NCBI GenBank assembly: GCA_013399855.1
Contig: VXAY01004345.1
Span: 363,569 to 427,568 of the forward strand
Reading direction: 5' to 3'
Length of the DNA: 64,000 nucleotides
From: Oxyruncus cristatus
Taxonomy: Eukaryota > Chordata > Aves > Passeriformes > Cotingidae
This document shows positions 52,613 through 63,640 of this stretch, one piece after another (the first letter of the stretch is position 1; every line of letters begins with the position of its first letter). A model generated the notes under the pieces. It was not told where the DNA came from and did not search any database. It was given only the letters and a program-made list of their open reading frames with translations. The translations under genes were made by a program, and so were the position numbers.

Positions 52613-55600
52613 GTCTGTTAGAACTCATTCAAACACACCATTATTAACATTAGCTAGTAATTTTTATTGTTTTGCCTTGTGACGTGGCTCTTGGAGCTAT
52701 GCAGTCTGAATTATCAGTAAACTGGTGTTTGTCAGACTTTTTATTGGTGTCCCATAAAGACATTTTGTAGTCGTTGCCTTCCTCTAAGACAGTGTAGCTC
52801 TGTGGTTGAACTTAGTTCTGTTCTTCAACTGCAGCTGTCAAGTGAATGTCAGAGAAACAAGAGACTTGGAAAAAGAAGAAGAGGAATCAGAAGACAGCAA
52901 TGTATCACCCAAGGTGAGAATGGTTTTTATCTGCTATTAATTGGATGATAAATCCGAGAAAAGTGACATGCTAAATACCTGTTTTTATAATCAGATAAAA
53001 TTTCCTGTGAGTTATGTGTGTGTGCACACACGTTTTTCAGGCTGAACTTAGAATATACTGCCTACACATCATAGTTGGTATTTAGAGAAATGGTTTAGGA
53101 TTCTGAAATTAAGAATTGGGCCTCTAAGAAAAAAATTCAAAAGACAGTGAAGTTCATTACTCCACTGCTGGTGTGCATGACTTAGATGTCGGGATGCCTG
53201 CACTGGCATCTCATCCAGGAAAGATTGTAGGATCAAATGATGAATTTTAGAACTATAAGTCAGATTGCACTTTTGTTAATGGTGCAGGAAAAAACGTGGC
53301 ACAAATTACTGTGAATAGCAAGTTTAAGGCATGAAGTACCAGACAATGAGTTTCTAAGCATCTGCTAGTGTAGATGACATTTATTTGCATTTCTTTGTCT
53401 GCATCCACTTTTCTCAAGTTGTTTGTATTGGTCGTTTAATTTTAGAAATCCTCCATGATCAACACTGAAAGTAAAGAAAGTTTGCAAAATGCTGACATGA
53501 CTTCAAGTGAGTATAATGGCGATACGTTGTATTATTAAATATACTTCTATCTCTGTATTTTTTATCTATGTGAGAACTAGTTGTGGACATGAGTTCTTCA
53601 GTTTACTCAAATCTGCATTTTTAAAAGCTTGTGACTAAATAGCTTGTCTTTCTGAAAACAAACCTGTTGAAGAATTACCCTATCAGAGGCTAAATTCTTC
53701 AGGTGTGTCTTGTGAGCCTTGGGCAAGGAAGGTGTCTTCTCTGAGCTTATGGTAGTGTAGATTTGGCTTCAGGATGCCCTTTGTTTGCTTCTTTAACTGC
53801 ATTATGACTCAGTATAAAGTACTGACTTGACAATATTTAGCTCATCGCAGGAATGAAACTTAAATAAGGAAATCCTGATGGTTTCTACAAGATGATACTT
53901 TTCTTTAGCCACCTTTTTTGTCTCTTTATTTAGGTACAGGAATGACTCTTCCCACAGGTGTTTCAACCTTTCTCATTGAGTGTTTAGATGTCGATTCAAC
54001 TGCAGATTTTAATAATACTAGTGGCAGCCTGCAGAGTTACTCATCCCCTGAAACATTCAGAGACGATGATTCAGGTGGGACTTCTGGGTTTTTTTGAGCT
54101 TTATTTGATGTAGAAAATGTGGGGAGGCTGTTGACAATAAAAAGACTGGTGGCCTCTCTGGGTGTGACTCACCAGGTTACATCTTTGCTGCAAGCCAACC
54201 TGTCCTTAACATGGAATCTGTATCTGGTCCTCCAGTCCAGAGTGAATCAGGTCCTGGTGTATTTTGCATCACACTTTAAACTTGAAGTATTCAGAGTTGA
54301 CACAAGCTGTTTATTGGGGATGTCCCACCAAAGTGCTTTGAGTCAAATTCCTTCCAAACTTTTCTGCAGCTATTTGAGCCAAGACAATGCTTTTATTTAG
54401 TTCCTATCCTGCAAATGTGATTTCTTTAGTCTGTCACAAATTTAGTGACTGGATTAATTTCAGCATAAGAAGCCTACACTTATGTCTTTTATGTGCAGAA
54501 AGAAGTTATTTTTACTCTATGGACCTTGGCAAGTACAAGAACTCTACTCTACTGGACTCCAGCAAAGCAGTGACCATTGATAAGATAGCACAGCTCTCAA
54601 ATCTTTCAGCAATATTAGGTAATTCCTTTCTACAGTTCTTCTGGATACATACATAAAGAAATTTCCTTCTGATGCAAGAAACTGGTATAAAATACATGAT
54701 GATAATTTTATGTAAGGCTTGTCTGCATATTGGGGAGCAGCTTCCTGCTGGTGGTCTGTGTTTGCTTCTAATATTGTTCTCTAGAAATTAGTTTGCACTA
54801 AAACATTGTTTGGTCTAAGCTGTTTTAGCTTTTTCATTTAAAGTTTCGCTTTTATGTTGGTTGTTTTCTTTTTTTTTCTAGAACCTGTACCAAAGGATTT
54901 TCAAGACCAATGCATTAGAAGGTAATCTGCACAGCAGACTCTTTGATGCACCTAAGTGTTCAGGTTTTTCTCTTTTGACTGATGCTTTAAAGAAAGGCCA
55001 ATATGGATAAGCCTCTGCTCCTGCAAACCCTTCTGTGGAGATTCAGCTACCTGTGTCCTCACTGACTTTGAGACTGGTGCATTAAGTCAGGAAAGAGTTT
55101 GCCTTATAGACTTCTGGCTTGGCCTTGCAGCTCTAGGGAAGTTGAGATAAGAGAACTCAAAGAAGGATTTTAAGGAAGAGAAAGGTGGCATTTATTTACC
55201 AAATCCCTAAATAAGTTGCTTTTATCCAGTTGCACTAATTCTGTCAGATTCATTCAGCCACAGGCAGCAAAAGGTGTGTGCCCAGGTGTCTGGCCAGGCT
55301 TGCTGTGCAGTACAGAGTATGAGGGGTACCTGTTGTCAAGTCCTTCTCTGGCGTTCTGTGCTTGCCCAGGAAGAAATCAGGTTTGGGTGCAGATCTCTTA
55401 TGTTCTTAAGGAATTGCAAATATCCTCGGGATAAGCTCTGACCTGATGATAAACTATCAAATAACTGTAAGGTATGGTGAAGCAACTCTGTAACAATATT
55501 TTTTAAAATAAGCTTTATCCATTTTCACTCAGCCTATATCTTCCTAGGATTTCTTTATTCAGGGTGGGGGGAGTTTAAATGTTAACATTAATTCAGAATA

Positions 55601-58600
55601 GTTGTTCACGTTTTTTTCCTCTCCTAGAAAGAGGCCATCAAATTGCAATTACAGTTCTTCAGCAGTAGGCATTTCAGCTACTCTGTCAGGTAAAATATGA
55701 CCAGAAGCAGTTGTACTAGCTGTGAGAACAGAATATGCTACCCCAACTTCAGTGATGGCACAGTTTCTAAACCAGGCTTCTACTGGATCATTTGTCCTCC
55801 AGCACACACTAAGCTCAATTGTGTCTAGAAGGAAAAGTGTATATTGAAAAAAATCTTCCCTGTAAATAAGACTTGGCTCTAATTAACGTGTTAGGAGAGG
55901 AAAACAAAAACAACCAACCAACCAGAGTCTCAAACCCTGCATTTTTCCATTTAATCACCATGATGCCCAAGGAAAATTGACATTTCTTATTTAACTTACC
56001 TAGGAACAGAACTGTTTGTGTCATGCTCTTTACTTGAACTTATGTCATATGAGCTTCACAAGTACTAGTGAGTCCCTGATGGGACTAAGTTCTAGTCTGT
56101 GAGTGATGCAATTCTGTGGCCCAGGTACCTGCTTAATTTGGACAGTAATAGCAGCAGAAGTTGCCAGTGGCAAAGAGTGCTGTGGTTATGCAGGTCTCTG
56201 CTCCCACAGTGTGTGTGCCCAGCAGTAAATAGCCAGGTGAACATAAGATTAATAAGCAACCTTGTTTCCTTCTGGAATGGGAGAGCAGTAAAGCAGTCCT
56301 GATGGTGGGGAGAGGGAGATGAGAACTGTACTGAAGGGAGGAACTGTGTTTACATGGGTGGCTTTGGAATTATTCCTCTTTGAAAACCATCCTGTAAGAC
56401 ATGGGGTGGAGAGTAGCTGTGGTCTTTGTCTCAAAGTTAATTAATTTGTTGGAAATTTGTCACAGGAAAAAAGCTCTGTAAAATCACAGCTGCAAGAGAG
56501 AGAACTCCAGACCTAAAAAGTGGTATGCGCTGTGCTTCACCCTTAGGACCGGACAGCAAGGTGAAAGATCCTTAATAAATCAGCAAGGTTGTGACACAAA
56601 TGACTTGCTCCTGCCTTCTATGGGCAGAAAACTCCACCTAGAGGAGTAGTAGTTCCTGCTACACTTGTGGAAGGGGTGCCTGCAGCCAGAGCAGAGAGTG
56701 AGGACACAGCTTGCCTCTCCCTCTCAATAGAGTAACACTCATGGATGCCCCCAAGCTCAGTGGTTCTCAGGCTGGCTTTGCCGGTGGTACTGTCAGTGTG
56801 TGGAGCTTGACTGTGACAGAGGGACTCTCTTTTTTAGTGCTTACCAGGCTATAGAGATTCACTTTGTGATACCAAGTAATTGTTTCCCTCTTTAGCCTGA
56901 CAAGCAAACTGCTAAACCCAAAAGGCTGAAGCGTAAGGAAACAGAAAACAATTCTAATCTGGCAGAAGAAGGTTCATCCTCATTTAGGCAGCTCGATGCC
57001 CCAGGAAACACTTCAGCCAAATCAGGGGGGTTGACAGCAGAAGTTGTGCCAACCAAACCAACAGATGCTGTGGTGGTGAGTATTCCCATTGTGCCCTGCT
57101 GATTTGCAGTGGCATGAAATGAGAAGTGAGAGTTTTGAATTGTGGCAGAAGTTACAATTAAATAAGAGAAGTGGCAGGAAGTGCCACACCTGAAGTGTCT
57201 GTGCTGCTCTAAACTAATACTGGGTCTTAATTTTGGAAAGCACAAGACCGAAAAAAAAAAAAGTTAATGACAGGAATTCAGTTCTTAAATCTGAAGAAAT
57301 ATTAGTAACTCTAAATGGAGTTCTTACAGTATTGTGTACTAAGGAGACATTGTAGGAGTAATAATAAACAGCAAAGACTTTGAATCTGATACTGAGTTCT
57401 TCTCTGTTTTTGTTTAGCAAATGACTTCCACCATGCTGATCGTTGAGGAAAATAAAGCCCTAAAAAATCCTGGTAATGCTCAGCTTGCACAGCTAGAGGT
57501 GAGTGTCTATCCAGTGCTTTTTTTTAAATGATCCAAACCAAAGAAATCATTCCTTGTGGCACAGTCCAGTTGTGGCTATACATGTTACTAGGCAAATTGC
57601 ACAACAAACTGTGATAAATTCTATTAGCTGGACAATTAGAAACCCCCCAAGCAACCCAACCTAGGAATCTGCTTTGTATTTTTACAACAACTTCTAATGT
57701 AAACCCAGCACTAGTAGCCTTACTTGCACAACCCCTTTAATACAAATGTGATATTGAAATGCCAGTTTGAATTCTGTGGCAGTACAGGTAGTACAGTCCT
57801 GCCACTTGCCTCTGCACACTTGAGTTAATGCGTACTAGATTAACAAACAGAGAACATCAAGGACTTGTTGCAGTCCTAAATAATTTTTTTTAAGCAACAG
57901 AATGTCTTTTACATGAGCTAAGTCTGAATTAGCCATTACATTAGCCAGTCTGAATTGTTATCTGTTATTTAACTGGGCAGTTATTACTATATATTTTGTA
58001 TTTTGATGGAGCTGTAGCTCAGCTTGTCGCCAGTGTGCAAAGCCTCACCTGGGGAAAGCCTGTTCCTGAATACCACAGGTCCATATGTAAATTCAGAAGA
58101 AATTGTTCCTGCATCTCTGAGCTCAGAAAAAGAAATTATTCCTCAAAGTCCAGAAGAAAAGAAAATTTTTAAGGTTCTAATTTTATTGCACTTTTTAAAT
58201 CCAGTTTTGGCATTCTAGTATGTATTTTATTGTATATTTAAACCTTACAGTATTAAAACAGCTGAAGAGAATGTTTAAGCTTTGAAGCTTCCTCTCACCC
58301 TTTACAATAACATATTAAGAGTACACAAGTAGTCTGAAATGTTTTCTAATGGCATCCCTTGAAATCTGCATGACATCTGATTTCCCTAGAAGAAAGCTGA
58401 AAGACTATTTTTTCAATGGGAAGAGTAGTGTGAATGAAATGTCATTAATCTTCTCAGCCTCTGTGTGACAGAGAAGAAATCTGCTCCATTGTTAGACTGT
58501 CACCACACCAGAGGCCTCCCAGGCTCCAGCGAGTTCCAGTTAACAGGAAAGTGTTCTCCCCTCCCAAAGGGGTGCCCGAAGGTGAGAGAATAAAGACTTG

Positions 58601-60187
58601 GTTCGCTGTGCAGATGGTTAGTTAAGTTAGGTTAGTTTAAGGGTGGTTGGTTGGTTGTTTTTTTTTTTAAAGTCTGAATATTTTGAAAAATCACAGGGCT
58701 GAAAAGAGTGAAAGATGCAGAAAACTTCAGGTTTCTGACTGAACAGTGTTCTTGTGCAATGGTACTTCACTAAAACTGCACTAACACTTTCTCCTCCAGG
58801 GGTCTTTAGGACAGGAATCGATACAGTCATAGGCTATATCATAATTAAGGCCAGAAGGTGCTCTGGGTAACTCTGGGAATATCTGTGCCTCTTCAAGTTA
58901 CTCCTGAAGTAACTTGTTGCCCAGAGAAGCTGTGGCTGCCCCATCCTTGGAAGTGTCCAAGGCCAGGTTGGAGCAACTGGGATAGTGGAAGGTGTCCCTG
59001 CCCATGGCAGGGGGTGGGACTCGATGGGCTTTAAGGTCTCTTCCAAGCCAAACCATTCAGTGGATCTGTGATTGTAACACAACTTTGAGGTTTCCTGCTG
59101 CTGTGGAGATTCCCTAGAAAAGTTACCTTCTTCTTTAATAAATTATTATCCTGTCTTTATTTCTAGGGTAAGTCTGACTTGAGCTTTCAGCCACTGGTGT
59201 GGTTTAGATCATGCTCAGTATTGCCCCCCACCCTCAAAGTAGTTCAAGTTATCAGTTATGTTTTTCTTTAAAAATCACCAGTTTCCCTTAAGGTTTCTGT
59301 TCTTTTCTCCTGAAACCCTTAAGACAGGGGAAGCTTCTTTCTTCACTTCCTAGATTTTTGTTAAACAAAAATGAGAACTGTGAACAAAACTGTCTCATCA
59401 CTGCCACAGAGGTAAAACCCCCTCCCTTTCTCATGTCTGGTGAAGTTTCTCGGTGTGCCACTGGATGGCACATGTCTTCCGAAGTTTAAAGCAGTTCCTC
59501 ACAATGTCTGCAAGTTTTCTGCAAGTCGTGTGTCATTTAATTCGATACAGAGACACTGCCTGTTGACAGCTTTCAAAAATACACACCTTTTCATTTGCAG
59601 TCTCTTAGCTCCAAATGCTGCCCAACTTCGTTACCAGTGGAGTTACATGCAACATCTGGAATGCAGGGAAGTGCATTTAAGTGTGTGTATGCATGTATTA
59701 ATGACACTGATGCAACCAGGATGCTAGGTCATGTGTCCTAGGAAAATTGTGGGAATACAGAACGCAGGTTGTACTTGGTAATCACAAATAGGCAAGTGGT
59801 GGTGCCAGAACAAAAGGGTTGGGTTTGTTCTGCTTTTCTAGAGGATCCTGGGATCAGGATCACAGACTGCCTGTGGTGGGGGTTTTATGCTGGATGTTTT
59901 ATTCTCTGCACAAGGAGTCTTTCAGGTGATGCTGGTTTTCATTAGGAATGTACATGTACTCAAAACTATTGTTGTCTCCTCACTGGCAAATGACCTGCAA
60001 GATCCAGATTCCTCCAAACTAATGATAGCATGGATATCTAGTGAACATCTCAACAGCTGGTCAGATCAATGAGCTTTCTCTTACACTTGAGAATGTGCCA
60101 CTTTGCTGACTGTTATTTATCACTTCTTTCTCTTCCCCAGATTCAATTACAAGTACCAAAAATTGGATCTGCTGTAAACAGAGATGA
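52525..60187 (+). CDS. MEIKIN: MEIKIN-like meiotic kinetochore protein (13 exons, 5' end missing)
   Basis: I join 52525-52612, 52835-52913, 53446-53506, 53934-54074, 54499-54618, 54882-54921, 55628-55689, 56466-56560, 56896-57075, 57418-57498, 58018-58173, 58458-58581 and 60141-60187. All phases agree, giving about 423 visible residues and a TGA at 60185-60187. The first exon enters with one base of a codon missing, so an upstream coding exon exists, probably in the 51709-51897 gap. The protein is hydrophilic, serine-rich and without membrane segments. It has basic nuclear-targeting clusters (PKKKVSVK, KPKRLKRKE), a Ser-Ser-Pro polo-box-type motif at 54041-54049, and a basic, proline-rich C terminus. 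In mammals MEIKIN is a germline protein that binds CENP-C through its C terminus and recruits PLK1 to co-orient sister kinetochores in meiosis I. The name rests mainly on position: MEIKIN follows ACSL6 on the same strand in mammals. The alternative is an unrelated lineage-specific gene. Confidence 0.75.
52835..52913 (+). CDS. MEIKIN: MEIKIN exon, acidic stretch
   Basis: 79 nt, acceptor AACTGCAG, donor AAG|GTGAGA, ends in phase 0. It encodes VNVRETRDLEKEEEESEDSN then VSPK. Confidence 0.82.
53446..53506 (+). CDS. MEIKIN: MEIKIN exon
   Basis: 61 nt, acceptor AATTTTAG, donor TCAA|GTGAGT, phase 0 to 1. It encodes KSSMINTESKESLQNADMTS. Confidence 0.82.
53934..54074 (+). CDS. MEIKIN: MEIKIN exon with Ser-Ser-Pro motif
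   Basis: 141 nt, acceptor TATTTAG, donor TCAG|GTGGGA, phase 1 to 1. It encodes STFLIECLDVDST, LQSYSSPETF and RDDDS. The S-S-P triplet (54041-54049) fits the S-[pS/pT]-P core recognised by the PLK1 polo-box domain. That it is used is inference. Confidence 0.8.
54499..54618 (+). CDS. MEIKIN: MEIKIN exon
   Basis: 120 nt, acceptor TATGTGCAG, donor TTAG|GTAATT, phase 1 to 1. It encodes RSYFYSMDLGKYKNSTLLDS and KIAQLSNLSAIL. This is the most hydrophobic, regular segment of the protein. Confidence 0.82.
54882..54921 (+). CDS. MEIKIN: MEIKIN exon, 40-nt small exon
   Basis: Acceptor with a long T tract (TTTTTTTTCTAG), donor AAG|GTAATC, phase 1 to 2. It encodes EPVPKDFQDQCIR plus a split codon. Confidence 0.78.
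55628..55689 (+). CDS. MEIKIN: MEIKIN exon
   Basis: 62 nt, acceptor TCTCCTAG, donor TCAG|GTAAAA, phase 2 to 1. It encodes KRPSNCNYSSSAVGISATLS. Confidence 0.78.
56466..56560 (+). CDS. MEIKIN: MEIKIN exon
   Basis: 95 nt, acceptor TTGTCACAG. I chose the donor AAG|GTGAAA at 56561 because it alone gives phase 0, which the next exon needs. The nearer GTATGC at 56523 would create an immediate stop. It encodes KKLCKITAARERTPDLKS then GMRCASPLGPDSK, including an Arg-Thr-Pro site. Confidence 0.72.
56896..57075 (+). CDS. MEIKIN: MEIKIN exon, basic cluster
   Basis: 180 nt, phase 0 to 0, acceptor CCTCTTTAG, donor GTG|GTGAGT. It begins PDKQTAKPKRLKRKETENNS, a second nuclear-localisation-like cluster, followed by a Ser/Gly/Ala-rich stretch. 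Confidence 0.83.
57418..57498 (+). CDS. MEIKIN: MEIKIN exon
   Basis: 81 nt, phase 0 to 0, acceptor TTTGTTTAG, donor GAG|GTGAGT. It encodes QMTSTMLIVEENKALKNPGN and AQLAQLE. Confidence 0.82.
58018..58173 (+). CDS. MEIKIN: MEIKIN exon
   Basis: 156 nt, phase 0 to 0. The frame is clear (SPVCKASPGESLFLN, NSEEIVPASLSSEKEIIPQS). The acceptor GCTGTAG at 58017 is chosen for phase; the nearby CAG at 58022 would shift the frame. The donor AAG|GTTCTA is weak. Confidence 0.7.
58458..58581 (+). CDS. MEIKIN: MEIKIN exon, conserved-looking C-terminal segment
   Basis: 124 nt, phase 0 to 1, acceptor ATCTTCTCAG, donor GAAG|GTGAGA. It encodes CDREEICSIVRLSPHQRPP, then RLQRVPVNRKVFSPPKGVPE. This is dense in R, K and P with little of the drift-like Ser/Thr/Asn content of earlier exons, so it is the best candidate for the CENP-C-binding C terminus. 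Confidence 0.82.
58582..60140 (+). other. MEIKIN: Last MEIKIN intron
   Basis: 1.56 kb between donor and acceptor. Apart from the CR1 copy it shows nothing recognisable. Its open frames are short. Confidence 0.65.
58905..59073 (+). mobile_element. CR1 3' fragment, sense
   Basis: 'gttgcccagagaagctgtggctgccccatccttggaagtgtccaaggccaggttgg' is followed by 'tggaaggtgtccctgcccatggcaggggg' and 'tttaaggtctcttccaagccaaaccattcagtggatctgtgatt'. It lies in the last MEIKIN intron. Confidence 0.93.
60141..60187 (+). CDS. MEIKIN: MEIKIN last coding exon
   Basis: The acceptor TCTTCCCCAG ends at 60140. The frame set by the previous exon gives DSITSTKNWICCKQR and TGA at 60185-60187. Another frame stays open for longer here but does not fit the splice phase. 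Confidence 0.72.
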
Positions 60188-63100
60188 GGTTTCTGGGTCT
60201 CAGCAGAAGTCAACAGAAGAAATGACCATCTTGTTGCTGTGTCAGGGTGATGAAACAGAACTAACAAATGGCTGATTTTTTTCTTTCTTTTTTGCACATA
60301 CGTTGCTTGAAATTGGGTATGATGTGTTCAGTAAGCTTGTAAGTACTTTACTCAAGTACTTACCATTAAATTATTTTGTACAGCAACTAGATCCTATTCT
60401 GGGCATCACTCTGCAAGGACTCCACAGAGATGATTCTTCAGTTTGTTTAGGTTTTTGGAAAGCACGACTCAAGAACAGCAGACCAAATTGCATTAACGGA
60501 GTTACGGTTGGCTCTTGCTCTGCCAAGATTTCTAGTTTTCTCTAGTAGCATTAGCATTTGAAGATGTGACCTCTGCATAAGTGTTCACACTGGTTATGGG
60601 GTGGGTGTGAAAGCATTCATGTACTCTCGGGGACCCCCAAGTCGATAGCATGCTGCCTTTGAACTCCAGAATGCCTTAGGTCTGCAGAACTCTGGAGGTG
60701 CAGGACTGTGTGTTCTGCTGTAAATCGACTTCTAACCATGAATATAGGTCATCATCACCCTGCCATCACTGTGAGCTGGCTCTTAGTGATCAGCACTGTC
60801 ACCATCCTGGGCACATCCACTGCCCAGCCAATTCGAAGTGCTTCCCCTTCCATCTCACGTGTTCTGTAATATCACATCTCGCAGTCACTGTTTCTTCTAC
60901 TGGCTTCAGACTTAGACAGAAGTAGTAGATGCCTGACATGAACACAAGGGTGGGAAAAACCCTTCTATAGCTGAACTGTGTGAAGAGCTGGATATTGGCA
61001 TTCTGGATTTTCAGGTTACTGTTCACACTATGTCCACATAATTTCCAGTTCAGCTTGTGGATGGTTAATTCATAAATGTCATTCTCAGTGTGCTGAGTGC
61101 CTCAGAAAACACTCTCAAGAGCACAGTTTTTTCCAGTTGAATTCACTGCGGGTTAAAGTAATTTGGATCCCTACAGTGTTCTCACTACACCACCCTGACT
61201 CTTTTCTGGACAAAAGGGAAGTTTTTTGATGTTTCAGAATGCTAGTATGGCTTTCAAAAGTCTGTTCCTCAGTGTTACCGCTCTGGAAAATAGTTCTGTA
61301 TTTCCAGAAAGGGCATGCCAAGAAAACATACAAAATCCACAACTTCAGTTTGACTACATTTGAAAATACCTGTGAAAGTTCAAACCCTGAGCCTTTCCCC
61401 ATTGCTTTGGGGTAGAAGGAAGTGCAAATAAATGCTGCTGGATTAGTCTATGAAGAAGTATTATATAAACATACTATATGGCTCAAGGTTAAAAATTATG
61501 CCATTAAGCTGTTTTTCTTTTTTTAAGCATTAGTAGAATGAGTTCTACCAATAACTCATTGGAGTCCTCTCAGATATGCTTCTAATTATCAATATCCTTG
61601 TTCTTGCAAATACTCACTCACTAGTAATTATGCAAGAATCTAGAGCCCCTAGGAGATGGAGGTGGACTTCTTGATGTAGCTTTTAGCAAAACTGAAAGCT
61701 ACTTATGTAGTAAGTTGTGATTATGATGATTGTTCAAGTAAAGGATGGTCCCAAATAAAGATGTGTTTATTGTAAGGGTATTCTAGAAGTCCTAGGAAAA
61801 AACACTTCTTTTACCCCAGATGATCTGGTAGTTTTATACAAGAGACAGACTAATAACTGGCAAATTAATTGGAAAGTGTAAGAGAAAGAAATATGGTCTG
61901 TAACGGCAGAGTTGGCTGAATATTGCTGCATTTTGCTTCTGTTTTCCTTTACGTGATGAGGCTGTATAGGAGGGCAGAAATATCAGGAACCACAATCTCT
62001 TGTCCTTCCCTTGAGTTATGAAAGCGCTGCTTCTTATTTTCATCTTTTGTCTGACTCTCAGAGAAAGTGTAATTAATTACCAGGCTAGCTCTCTGCCCCA
62101 GGGAAGGAAATTCATTTGGAGGCCGGAACAATCTCTACTCTTGTTCTGCTTTTCTCAGAGGAAGTGCCTTTTCCCAGAGTTTGGTTTTCAGCTGGAGAAC
62201 GACTACATAAAATTTCATTCAGAGTGGAAACGGGCTCTTCCATATTGGTGGCTAAAGGTCATGGGTCGTGGCCAGGGTAGGACAGAGGAGGTTATTTGTG
62301 CAGTGATTCAGGAGAGGAGTCTGTTCACTGTCACCAGGGCTGCTCTGTCAGGTCCCAGACATGATGAAGTCTTAATGGCTTGAATGGAATCGCTCCCAGT
62401 GAGTCAGTCCATGCAGGAACTCCGATAATCCTTTATCACCAGGAATTGTGCATGGCAGATGCATGTTGAGTAAATGTATTGTACATAAACCTGTAAGAGG
62501 TTTTTCATTAACACTGCTGAGTTATTTTTGTTATCTGAAGTGCACTTCTAGGAGACTTTGACTTCAGAGATGATGGAATATGTTGGCTTCTTGCACTGGA
62601 GTGCTACAGGGGTACATATACGGGCTGGTGGAGGGTAAAGACCTTGCATGCAGGTGATTCTGCTTTGCTTCATAATCTTCAGACACAGAAAAGAGAGGTT
62701 TAGAGCCCAAATCAGCACGTACTGCGTGGACAACGAAGTTAATGTTCTTTGTGTAGGTATGAAAGTTTGCCTACAGAGAGGCTTTTATAGGAAAGGGGAT
62801 GTTTAAATTTGTACCCATCCTTTTTCTCTCATTGTCCTTCCTCCCCTCCCTCGATTAAGGTCTGACAGTCAAGCCTATCAGAATCAACTGCTGTTAATTT
62901 AGGCGTTTTGGAACAGGTTAATATTTACTCTTGAAGGGACTCTATCAGCTGGAATTGTAATGCACTTGAGATTAGCTAAATCTTCATTGCTCTAAATTGT
63001 GAAATTATTGAAAGCTGAGTTACATGTCCTGGCCAAAATTTTATTAGTTTGTAGTGTTCCCTGAGGACTTCTTCTATTTGAGACTGTATTTACATGCCCA

Positions 63101-63640
63101 CCTTGAAGCCAGGAAGCTTTTGCCTGGTGAAAGGAAGTAAAGGTTGGTCATGTACAAATCTGTGGCAGGCAGGTGTGTCTTCCATACAGAACAAGGGGAA
63201 AGGGATGCATCTAAACATTAATTCCTGTTTTCTGTTAGAATTATCTTCAGCTTCTGGTAGATGAAAAACAGAATTCCTACAGATGGGCCATTGTGAAGAC
63301 TTGTTGGGTAGATATGTTACACATGCACTAAATTTTGCCTTAAAAAGAATCTGCTTAATTTAATCTTACGTCATAGGTTGTTTTAGTTTAATTCCATTTT
63401 GTAGGGAAAGCAGATGAGTCAGTCAGTTTTGTCAGTCCTTAATCAAACTCCCCAGCAGTGTTGTATCTGAACAGTGATACACTGAAGGAGACTGTTAACT
63501 GTTACCAGGATTTCTATTTCACTTCAACATTTATTAATAAAGGGTTTTGCAAAAATCCTCAGATCCTTTTGATTTTATAAAATCTATCACACCTTTTTTT
63601 TTTTCTCCGTATAATTTGTTTTGGATTGACTCGCTGGGCG
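60188..63640 (+). other. MEIKIN 3'UTR and spacer to the next CpG island
   Basis: No exon-like segment was recognised. AATAAA signals at 61427-61432 and 61754-61759 are candidates for the MEIKIN 3' end, 1.2-1.6 kb beyond the stop. The rest is AT-rich unique sequence without a CR1 copy that I can identify. Confidence 0.5.
61427..61432 (+). terminator. Candidate MEIKIN poly(A) signal
   Basis: Canonical AATAAA about 1.24 kb after the stop codon. A second one follows at 61754. Confidence 0.4.

Noticed and set aside
56466..56522. Donor GTATGC at 56523 for the MEIKIN exon
   Set aside because: It leaves phase 1 and creates an in-frame stop at the start of the next exon. The donor at 56561 gives phase 0 and an open frame.
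60069..60275. Longer open frame over the last MEIKIN exon
   Set aside because: It is not in the phase set by the preceding exon and runs through the acceptor site into the intron.
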